A stretch of DNA of 5,084 bases, taken from contig JAEUJR010000677.1 of the NCBI GenBank assembly GCA_016793585.1, forward strand, positions 1-5,084, in the 5' to 3' direction. Positions 1-5,084 of the stretch are shown in pieces; the stretch's first letter is position 1; every line of letters begins with the position of its first letter. The DNA comes from Archangium sp. (GTDB lineage: Bacteria; Myxococcota; Myxococcia; Myxococcales; Myxococcaceae). Under the pieces are notes generated by a model. That model did no database searches. It was not told the origin of the DNA and was given only the letters and a program-made list of their open reading frames with translations. The position numbers were made by a program, and so were the translations under genes.

Positions 1-77
1 CGCAGCAGCGTCGTGGTGGGCGCGAGGTTCGACTCTTCGACCCATCGACCGTTCAAGTTGAAGCGCAAGGTGTGCAT
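1..77 (-). CDS. Probable xanthine dehydrogenase-type small subunit, [2Fe-2S] N-terminus (partial, runs off left edge)
   Basis: Only the first 25 codons lie in the window. The reading from the ATG at 77 begins MHTLRFNLNGRW and continues through VEESNLAPTTTLL. This fits the start of the plant-type [2Fe-2S] ferredoxin domain in XdhA-like small subunits of molybdenum hydroxylases, where a strand ending in LNG is followed by an acidic turn and a 'TTLL' segment before the Cys cluster. The cluster itself, and any FAD-binding domain, would lie beyond the edge, so no cofactor ligands can be checked. The ATG is 39 bases after the stop of the ATP-grasp gene. No purine-rich Shine-Dalgarno stands before it, but it is the only ATG, GTG or TTG in this frame after the in-frame TGA at 119-117. 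Co-transcription with the ATP-grasp gene is likely from the spacing. Other 2Fe-2S oxidoreductase subunits (aldehyde or CO dehydrogenase type) are possible. The family call is inference from a short piece. Confidence 0.55.
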   Translation of the reverse strand, partial: MHTLRFNLNGRWVEESNLAPTTTLL

Positions 78-116
78 GCCGGCGCGCAGATTGGCGCAGC
101 ACGGCCCGCGGAGCCA

Positions 117-1214
117 TCACGCCGTCTCGGCTTGACGCAGCGCCTCGCGAATCTGCCACTCCCAGACGTCGAGGCCGTCGAGCGTCAGGTTCGGGAGCAG
201 GTCTCCGAAGGCGTTCGCCTCGAGCACCCGGTGGCCCACGAAGTCGGTCTCGAACATGAGGTCGATGCCGACATGCAGCGAGCTGTACAGCTTCGCCACC
301 CTGCGGCAGGTCTCCATCGCGGCCTGCCAGGCGGAGGGAGCGACCCGTGCCTTCAACGCCTGCAGGTCTCCGCGGAACCCGCCGAGGTGCAGGTTGGTGA
401 TGGGCAAGACATTCTGGCGCACGACGACAAATCGGGGCTCCTGCGCGATGCAGAGCACCCGCAAGTCGAAGAACGCCTCGCCGAGCCGGGCTTTGGGAAT
501 GCCTCGCTCGACCTGCGCCCCCTGCGAGAGAATGAAGCGCAGCGCGCGGTCGATGTCGGCCGGCTTCTTCAGGTGCCGCACCTTGAGGTTGTTGAACCAG
601 CGCGGCGCGTCCCACTCGAGTGAGGTGCGCACCAGCGGGCCGTCGGCCTCGAACACGACATGCGCCAGACAGCTGGCGGAAGAGCCGCTCGAGAGCTTCA
701 CGAACGCCTCCTCCCACCCGAGCGCGCGAACACGCTCCAGCAACGCGTCTGGCTCGCCCGGCACGTCGTCCATGAACTCGGGCACGGGAATGCCTGCGGC
801 GTGGTAGCGACGCGACGTTCGGCGTTTGTCGAAGAGCTCGTCGATCTCGTTGGGCACCGCCAGCACCCGCCATGGCGGATGCGCAGCGAACGTCGTCGAC
901 AGCTCGCGCAGCACCGCCCGAAAGCCCTCGTGCGCCTTCGCGGGCTCGAGCACTTCACCGCGCCGATCCTTCACCGTCAGCGCCTTCGAGAACCCACCGC
1001 GCCGCCACAGCTGCTGCTGCACCGCGAAGTTCTCGCCGAACGAGTCGACCCGAACGAGGGCGGGCTCGTCACCGAAGGGCAGCTCGCCGCTCGAGAGGTA
1101 GTCGAGCCACGACACGACGCGCGCCTCGGGCAGGCCCTGCTTCGTGAGCGCCTGCTGAAACAGGCTGACGCGCCGGTTCTCGGGGTTGCCCAGAATGACG
1201 AAGCGACGGCTCAT
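117..1214 (-). CDS. ATP-grasp protein, STM4014 family
   Basis: A complete protein of 365 residues. The start ATG at 1214 sits inside an ATGA overlap with the stop of the upstream WGR/LRR gene, so translation is probably coupled; no separate ribosome binding site is visible. The N-terminal part (about 1-120) opens with FVILGNPENRRVSLFQ and contains VRVDSFGENF near 54-63, which I recognise as STM4014-family features; it is probably the pre-ATP-grasp domain. The ATP-grasp fold follows: FDKRRTSRR with GIPVPEF (128-147), FVKLSSGSSAS (171-181, Lys173 and a small-residue loop for nucleotide binding), FDLRVLCI (249-256), HVGIDLMFE (314-322) and VLEANAFGDLLPNL (330-343), where Glu332 and Asn334 fit the metal-binding pair. 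The enzyme therefore looks catalytically intact and should join a carboxylate to an amine or similar nucleophile with ATP; its substrate is unknown. No signal peptide is seen, so it is likely cytoplasmic. The open frame extends 95 codons further upstream into the WGR gene, but that part is a shadow. Confidence 0.82.
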   Translation of the reverse strand: MSRRFVILGNPENRRVSLFQQALTKQGLPEARVVSWLDYLSSGELPFGDEPALVRVDSFGENFAVQQQLWRRGGFSKALTVKDRRGEVLEPAKAHEGFRAVLRELSTTFAAHPPWRVLAVPNEIDELFDKRRTSRRYHAAGIPVPEFMDDVPGEPDALLERVRALGWEEAFVKLSSGSSASCLAHVVFEADGPLVRTSLEWDAPRWFNNLKVRHLKKPADIDRALRFILSQGAQVERGIPKARLGEAFFDLRVLCIAQEPRFVVVRQNVLPITNLHLGGFRGDLQALKARVAPSAWQAAMETCRRVAKLYSSLHVGIDLMFETDFVGHRVLEANAFGDLLPNLTLDGLDVWEWQIREALRQAETA

Positions 1215-2542
1215 TCGGCGATGGTGGTGTAGCGATACGGCTCGTCGCCGTCGAAGTCGTCGGGGGTCTTCTGCTCTCCGAGCTCGACGTTCTTCAGTGC
1301 CTGCTTGATGGCCGCGATGTGCGCCTCCTCGAAGTAGTTGTCGTCGAGGATGAACCTCTTGAGGTGTTCGAAGCTCGAGGCGTACTTCACGATCGCCTCG
1401 GCGCCCTGCCTCCAGAGAATGCCCATCGACAGGTCGAGCACCTCGAGCTGCTGCACGATGGAGGACTTCGCCACGGCCTCGATGAGCTCCTCTTCCCACT
1501 CACTGTTCTTGAGCCCGAGCACCTTCAGGTTCGGCAGGCCCTTGCCGGCGAGCAGGCCCTTGAGCGACTCCATCGTGCAGGTGTTGCCGTAGTTGTCGCT
1601 GCCGAACATGAGCTCGAGGTGGGTGAGCGCCGGCAGCTTCGCAGCACCAATCTCCTTCGGCGCCGCCTCATCGAGACCGCCCGAGCAGATGATGAGCGTC
1701 TCGAGCGCCGGAGCTTCGATGGGCGCGAGCTTGATGGGCGCGCCGCCGTCACTGCCGCTCGAGCCTCGCAGCTTGAGCACCTTCAGGTTCGGAGCCGCCT
1801 GCCAGATACCGTGAATGTCACCGACGCGGCGCCATGACTCCTGGTCCATGTGCTCGGCGGGCGAGCTCATGTCGAGCGTCTCGAGCAGCGGGAGCGGACC
1901 AGCCGAGGCGATGGCCTTCGCCAGGTCTTCCATGTGCCACTCGGTGTCTTCGTGGGGCGGAAGACCGAGGTCGAGGCTGCGCACGAAGTGACCGGCCGGG
2001 TGTTTGAGCACGCGCTCGAGCACCACGTGCATCGGCGACACGTCATCGGGCTCCATCGGCGCGAACGAGAACGAGTCGATGACGCCGTGCTTCCACTTCA
2101 GCTCGACCCCTTCGGCGTCGAAGAGGAGCGCCGCTCTGGTGTCGGCCTGCCTCTTCGAATCGGGGTTCCCGCGGGCCGCCGCGCCGATGACCTCACCCCA
2201 CGGTTCGCCCTGCTCGAGCAGCCAGTCGGCGTAGACCTGCCACGACTTCGAGTCGTCGGGCGACGTGCGCAGCGTGGCGAGCAGCGCGTCGTTGTCGGGC
2301 ACCTTCGAGGTCAGCGGCCGCGCTGCCGGGTCATCGGAGCCCACGAGGCGATAGCCCTTCTTCTCCTTCTCGGCGACGAGCTTGTCGTGCGCTTTGCGGG
2401 CCTCGGCCGGGCTGTCGAAGTCCTGAGTCTTCTCCTGCCCCTCGGTGCCGATGCGGCCCCAGCGCGTGGTGAAGGACTCATCGTCGAGTTCGATCTCCCA
2501 GAACTTCTTCGACGTTCCCTCGACGAACTCGTAGCGACGCAT
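1211..2542 (-). CDS. WGR - TIGR02996 - leucine-rich-repeat protein, STM4015-like
   Basis: A complete protein of 443 residues with three parts. Residues 1-68 form a WGR domain: YEFVEGTSKKFWEIELD, then TRWGRIGTEGQ (26-36) with the signature Trp-Gly-Arg. WGR domains bind DNA or other partners in PARPs and in bacterial MolR-like proteins. Residues 84-119 match the TIGR02996 repeat-companion domain (DNDALLATLRTSPDD, then YADWLLEQGEPWGEVI), followed by the W-x-x-G strand around 150-156. Residues about 187-420 are leucine-rich repeats (for example LLETLDMSS, NLKVLKLRG, ALETLIICSGG, ALTHLELMFG, NLKVLGLKNSE, QLEVLDLSMG). The later repeats and the YRYTTIAE tail resemble the STM4015 family, which fits the STM4014-like gene just downstream with a 4-base overlap. 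No signal peptide or membrane segment is present. The probable role is a binding partner, scaffold or specificity subunit for the ATP-grasp enzyme; this is inferred from gene linkage. The start is supported by a GGAG seven bases upstream. Confidence 0.82.
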   Translation of the reverse strand: MRRYEFVEGTSKKFWEIELDDESFTTRWGRIGTEGQEKTQDFDSPAEARKAHDKLVAEKEKKGYRLVGSDDPAARPLTSKVPDNDALLATLRTSPDDSKSWQVYADWLLEQGEPWGEVIGAAARGNPDSKRQADTRAALLFDAEGVELKWKHGVIDSFSFAPMEPDDVSPMHVVLERVLKHPAGHFVRSLDLGLPPHEDTEWHMEDLAKAIASAGPLPLLETLDMSSPAEHMDQESWRRVGDIHGIWQAAPNLKVLKLRGSSGSDGGAPIKLAPIEAPALETLIICSGGLDEAAPKEIGAAKLPALTHLELMFGSDNYGNTCTMESLKGLLAGKGLPNLKVLGLKNSEWEEELIEAVAKSSIVQQLEVLDLSMGILWRQGAEAIVKYASSFEHLKRFILDDNYFEEAHIAAIKQALKNVELGEQKTPDDFDGDEPYRYTTIAE

Positions 2543-2549
2543 GCAGAAG

Positions 2550-2553
2550 CTCC
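2550..2553 (-). promoter_or_regulatory. Ribosome binding site of the WGR/LRR gene
   Basis: On the minus strand GGAG lies seven bases before the ATG at 2542, good spacing for a Shine-Dalgarno. It is the clearest ribosome binding site in the window and fixes the start that gives a complete WGR domain. It falls inside the 8-base palindrome CTCCGGAG (2550-2557). Confidence 0.6.
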
Positions 2554-2559
2554 GGAGGA

Positions 2560-2576
2560 CCCGCGAGCGGAGCGGG
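2560..2576 (-). other. Short GC hairpin in the lipoprotein-WGR gap
   Basis: CCCGC (2560-2564) and GCGGG (2572-2576) are complementary around a 7-base spacer, giving a possible 5-bp stem in the 59-base gap between the lipoprotein stop and the WGR gene start. There is no T-run after it in the direction of transcription, so it is not a convincing intrinsic terminator. It might weaken read-through or shape the leader just before the WGR ribosome binding site. It could also be chance in GC-rich DNA. Confidence 0.25.
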
Positions 2577-2601
2577 ACTGTTGATCAACCTCGCACGACC
2601 G

Positions 2602-3255
2602 TCACGGCAACACGACCGACGGCGTCAACACGGGCCCCGCGGGCGTCTGCACCAGCGCGCGCACCGACCGGCCACCAAAGCCGCTCGTGCTCAAGGGTTG
2701 TTGGCGCGTGATGAAACACTCCTGCGCGGTCTCCCGAAGCATGTCGGAGCCAGCGCGCGCGCACTGCAGCGAACCGAACGGCAGCTGTTTGCCCTGCGGG
2801 TCGACCAGCACGCCGCTGCCGAAGTCCTGCGCGACGATGAGCACGCTCGACGGGTTCTGCGACCACGGCACCAGCGCTGGCAGCTCGGGCGGCTCTGCGA
2901 CCACCACGTCGCCGCTGTCGAGCCTCACGCGATTGCTCTCGATGACACCGCCATCACGCGCGAGCTGCAGGTAGATCTTTCCGCGAGGCATCGAGGTGGT
3001 GACGACGAGATCGACGCCGTCTCGCTTCGTGCCGCCGGTGCCCTGCCACTCGAAGGTCTCGACCGTTCCCTGCGTGCCCAGCACCACCGGCCGCGCCGCC
3101 ATGGGCTCGAGACCGAAGACGACCAGGCGAAGCTCGATGCCCGTTCGCTCCGACGAGACCGAGACGGGAAGAAGGAGCGGCGTCGTGCCGATCTCGACCG
3201 GAGCCGCGCAGGCACCGACGACAAGAAGCAGGGCGGCCAATCGCACGGCGTGCAT
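2602..3255 (-). CDS. Predicted lipoprotein of unknown function
   Basis: A protein of 217 residues that I cannot assign to a named family. It starts with a short lipoprotein signal peptide: MHAVR, a hydrophobic stretch LAALLLVVGA, then a lipobox VGAC with the acylated cysteine at residue 16, followed by AAP. The mature part has no further membrane segment. It has the look of an all-beta, Ig-like or sandwich fold, with alternating stretches such as GIELRLVVFGLEP (39-51) and KIYLQLARDGGVIESNRVRL (93-112). Cys165 and Cys180 are the only cysteines after the lipid-bearing one and could form a disulfide outside the cytoplasm. It would be anchored to the inner or outer membrane, facing the periplasm or the surface. 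It lies 59 bases upstream of the WGR gene on the same strand and diverges from the ligase. Only a weak GGTGG, ten bases before the ATG, could serve as ribosome binding site. Its relation to the STM4015/STM4014 pair is unclear. Confidence 0.75.
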   Translation of the reverse strand: MHAVRLAALLLVVGACAAPVEIGTTPLLLPVSVSSERTGIELRLVVFGLEPMAARPVVLGTQGTVETFEWQGTGGTKRDGVDLVVTTSMPRGKIYLQLARDGGVIESNRVRLDSGDVVVAEPPELPALVPWSQNPSSVLIVAQDFGSGVLVDPQGKQLPFGSLQCARAGSDMLRETAQECFITRQQPLSTSGFGGRSVRALVQTPAGPVLTPSVVLP

Positions 3256-3305
3256 CGTGCCACAGCCACCGCAGCAACGAACAAGCCGCGGGCACGACAG
3301 ACGAG
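3256..3305. promoter_or_regulatory. Divergent intergenic region (lipoprotein / DNA ligase)
   Basis: These 50 bases separate the starts of the divergent lipoprotein and ligase genes, so promoters for both should lie here or extend into the coding starts. I see no convincing -35/-10 pair for a housekeeping sigma factor in either direction. The assignment rests on gene orientation only. Confidence 0.35.
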
Positions 3306-4979
3306 GTGAACGACGCGCGCTGCGATAGCGTGCATGCCGTGCGGCGACTCGCGCAGACCCTCGACGCGGTGAAGGCGACGCGCTCGCGGAAAGAAAAGGT
3401 CGCGCTGCTCGCCGAGCTGCTGAAGCCGCTCGACGACGCCGAGCTGGTGAGCGCCGCGCGCGTCATCGTCGGAGCGCCGCTCGCCGTCGGAGACGAACGC
3501 ACCCTCGGCGTCGGTTGGGCGATTCTGCTCGAGGCGACCAGCGCCGCGTCGGGCAAGAGCGAACGCGACCTCATGGTGGCGACGCGCTCCGCCGGTGACT
3601 TCGGTGAAGGCCTCGAGCCGCTCTGGCCCGTGGGAACACAGACGCTTGCCCTCGCGCGCGTCGCGCCGTTCTTCGACGCCGTCGCCGCGGCCGACAATCG
3701 GTCCGACAAGCTCACGGTGCTGCGTGACACCTTTCGTCAAGCGAGCGGCGGCGAGGTGAAGTACCTGGTGAAAGCGCTGCTCGGCGAACTGCGCATCGGC
3801 GTGCAGCGCAGCACCTTCGATGACGCGCTGGCCGAGGCGTTCTCGCTCGACCCCAAAGCCGTTCGAGCGGCCTCGGCCCTCACGCCTGACGCTGGCTCAC
3901 TCGCGCGGCTGGCGCGCTCGGGAAGACTCGGCGAAGCCTCCATCGAGGTCGGGCGCGTCATCGCCTTCATGCTCGCGACTCCCGCCGAGTCGGTGAAGGA
4001 GCCGGTCGACCCCGCGCTCACCATCGTCGAAGACAAGCTCGATGGCGTTCGCGTGCAGGCGCACGTCACGAAGGAGCGCGTCACCCTCTTCGCTCGCGGC
4101 ACTGGCGACGTGACCGCCTCCTTCCCCGAGGTCGTGTCGAAGCTGCGCACGCTCGAGCGCACCGTCATCATGGACGGTGAGGTGCTCGCGGTGACGAGAG
4201 ACGGCGGGCCGCGGCCGTTCCAGGCGCTGCAGGCAAGGCTCGGCCGCGTCGCGCCCGAAGAGTCGGTGCTGCGAGAGACGCCCGTCGCGTTCGTCGCGTA
4301 CGACCTGCTCTTCGATGGCACTCCGTTGCTCGAGCTGCCGTGGAGAGAACGCCGCGCCCGGCTCGAGACGCTGCCGCTGCAGGTGAACGCGTACGCCCCG
4401 CTCGACCCCGAGGCGCCAGTGGAGCGGCAACTCGACGAACGGTTCACCGCCGCTCGCGCGCGGGGCCACGAAGGGCTGATGCTCAAACGCATCGACGCTC
4501 CATACGAAGCCGGGCGCCGCGGGAGCGCGTGGAGAAAGGTGAAGCGCGCCTTCGCCACCCTCGACGTCGTCATCACGAAAGCCGAGTACGGGCACGGCAA
4601 GCGCACTGGCGTCTTGAGCGACTACACGTTCGCGGTCTGGCGCGGCTCGCAGCTCGTCGAGATTGGCAAGGCGTACAGCGGGCTCACCGACGCCGAGATC
4701 GCGACCCTCACCACGAGGCTGCTCGAGCTCTCGACTGGCCGTGACGGGCGGTACCTGATCATTCCTCCCGCCATCGTCCTGGAGATCGCCTTCGATGGGC
4801 TGCAACCCTCGAAGCGTCACGAGAGCGGCTTCGCACTTCGTTTTCCCCGCATCGCGCGCCTCCGTGACGACAAGCTGCCGAAAGACGCGGACCGACTCGA
4901 GACCGTGCGTGCGCTCTTCGAGGCGCAGGTCGACTCGGGGCACCGAGAACACGCGCCCCAGCTCGGTCTCTTCGACTGA
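3306..4979 (+). CDS. lig: ATP-dependent DNA ligase (archaeal/LigB type)
   Basis: A complete ligase of 557 residues that seals 5'-phosphate/3'-OH nicks through an enzyme-AMP intermediate. Residues about 12-215 are the N-terminal DNA-binding domain, including VKYLVKALLGELRIGVQ (151-167). The adenylation domain has motif I EDKLDGVR (242-249) with Lys244 as the AMP acceptor, motif Ia around Arg264, motif III MDGEV (289-293, Glu292), motif IIIa VAYDLLF (330-336), motif IV EGLMLKR (389-395) and motif V WRKVKR (409-414). The OB-fold domain ends with the motif VI region LRFPRIARLRDDK (511-523). All key residues are present. The protein resembles mycobacterial LigB and archaeal Lig1 rather than the LigD or short Lig families, and there is no nuclease or primase fusion. 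The tail ends PQLGLFD, a likely sliding-clamp-binding peptide. The start is uncertain: GTG 3306 gives the longest form, but family similarity begins at about RRLAQTLDAV, so the in-frame GTGs at 3330 or 3339 are alternatives. The likely role is repair or backup joining beside the NAD-dependent LigA. Confidence 0.93.
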   Translation: MNDARCDSVHAVRRLAQTLDAVKATRSRKEKVALLAELLKPLDDAELVSAARVIVGAPLAVGDERTLGVGWAILLEATSAASGKSERDLMVATRSAGDFGEGLEPLWPVGTQTLALARVAPFFDAVAAADNRSDKLTVLRDTFRQASGGEVKYLVKALLGELRIGVQRSTFDDALAEAFSLDPKAVRAASALTPDAGSLARLARSGRLGEASIEVGRVIAFMLATPAESVKEPVDPALTIVEDKLDGVRVQAHVTKERVTLFARGTGDVTASFPEVVSKLRTLERTVIMDGEVLAVTRDGGPRPFQALQARLGRVAPEESVLRETPVAFVAYDLLFDGTPLLELPWRERRARLETLPLQVNAYAPLDPEAPVERQLDERFTAARARGHEGLMLKRIDAPYEAGRRGSAWRKVKRAFATLDVVITKAEYGHGKRTGVLSDYTFAVWRGSQLVEIGKAYSGLTDAEIATLTTRLLELSTGRDGRYLIIPPAIVLEIAFDGLQPSKRHESGFALRFPRIARLRDDKLPKDADRLETVRALFEAQVDSGHREHAPQLGLFD

Positions 4980-4982
4980 CCG

Positions 4983-5084
4983 TCAGGTCTTGAGGAACGT
5001 GTCGAGGATCATGTCGGACAGCTGATGGCCAATCCACGGGGCCAGCAACGAGCCCGACCTGAAGTACGCCGCCGCCGCGACGAC
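4983..5084 (-). CDS. C-terminal end of a possible CPBP/Abi-type intramembrane protease (partial, enters from right edge)
   Basis: The minus strand from 5084 is open for 33 codons and ends at the TGA at 4985-4983. The readable tail runs VVAAAAYFRSGSLLAPWIGH and then QLSDMILDTFLKT. The pattern aromatic-x-Arg-x-Gly-Ser-Leu-x-Ala-Pro, followed by His and then Asp four residues later in a hydrophobic helix, fits the last conserved motif of the CPBP (Abi, PF02517) membrane metalloprotease family, where the His and an Asn or Asp lie in a late transmembrane helix. The catalytic Glu-Glu and second His motifs would be outside the window, so the call is tentative. The gene converges on the ligase, with only three bases between the two stop codons. 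Any other polytopic membrane protein ending in such a helix remains possible. Confidence 0.45.
   Translation of the reverse strand, partial: VVAAAAYFRSGSLLAPWIGHQLSDMILDTFLKT

Noticed and set aside
1..117. Alternative start ATG at 117 overlapping the ATP-grasp stop (TGATG)
   Set aside because: That frame reads MAPRAVLRQSARRHAHL, Arg/Ala/His-rich shadow-type sequence. The frame from ATG 77 gives a recognisable ferredoxin-like start.
1215..1499. N-terminal extension of the ATP-grasp frame by 95 codons
   Set aside because: The extension lies wholly inside the WGR/LRR gene in another frame, is Arg/His-rich low-quality sequence, and the ATG at 1214 gives a family-like start (MSRRFVILGNPENRR) in an ATGA overlap.
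2560..2576. GC hairpin as an intrinsic terminator after the lipoprotein gene
   Set aside because: The stem is only 5 bp and no T-run follows on the minus strand, so it is kept only as a weak structural feature.
1850..2584. 244-codon plus-strand open frame opposite the WGR/LRR gene
   Set aside because: Composition is rich in Arg, Val, His and Glu, as in an antisense shadow of GC-rich coding DNA. The opposing strand has clear domains.
2925..3740. Long minus-strand frames (258-271 codons) spanning the lipoprotein and ligase starts
   Set aside because: They cross the divergent intergenic region and overlap two supported genes. The Arg/Ser/Ala-rich translations have no domain signal.
3897..4952. 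351-codon minus-strand open frame opposite the DNA ligase
   Set aside because: The ligase on the plus strand carries every catalytic motif. The antisense frame has shadow-like composition and no recognisable domain.
4976..4986. Palindrome at the convergent stops as a bidirectional terminator
   Set aside because: A hairpin would have only about 4 bp of stem with a 3-base loop and no T-run on either side.

Overview
The window is GC-rich and almost entirely coding. It looks like a myxobacterial (Myxococcales-type deltaproteobacterial) chromosome segment. The grounds are indirect: strong G/C third positions, a WGR plus TIGR02996 'repeat-companion' protein (a domain common in Myxococcales and Planctomycetes), an orphan lipoprotein, and an ATP-dependent DNA ligase of the archaeal/LigB type. 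No mobile element, CRISPR array, tRNA or rRNA is visible.

Layout. On the minus strand, read from about 3255 down to 1, there are four genes in line. They are a small predicted lipoprotein (3255-2602), a WGR/TIGR02996/leucine-rich-repeat protein resembling the STM4015 family (2542-1211), an ATP-grasp protein resembling the STM4014 family (1214-117), and the first 25 codons of what looks like the [2Fe-2S] small subunit of a xanthine dehydrogenase-type molybdo-flavoenzyme (77 to beyond the left edge). The STM4015-like and STM4014-like genes overlap by ATGA. The next gene starts 39 bases later, so these three are probably co-transcribed; the lipoprotein, 59 bases upstream, may or may not be in the same unit. 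On the plus strand, divergent from the lipoprotein across a 50-base gap, lies an intact ATP-dependent DNA ligase (3306-4979) with all nucleotidyltransferase motifs and a C-terminal QLGLF tail that fits a sliding-clamp-binding peptide. Convergent with it, only 3 bases away, is the end of another minus-strand gene (5084-4983), whose last 33 residues resemble the final motif of CPBP/Abi intramembrane proteases.

How the genes may work together. The STM4014/STM4015 pair belongs to a widely distributed but, to my knowledge, functionally uncharacterised cluster (STM4011-STM4015 in Salmonella). Here the radical-SAM and hydrolase members are not next to the pair, and the LRR partner carries WGR and TIGR02996 domains. 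The pair is the best candidate in the window for an undescribed system: an ATP-grasp ligase with a dedicated repeat-protein partner. The ligase probably acts in DNA repair or replication and has no evident link to the minus-strand operon.
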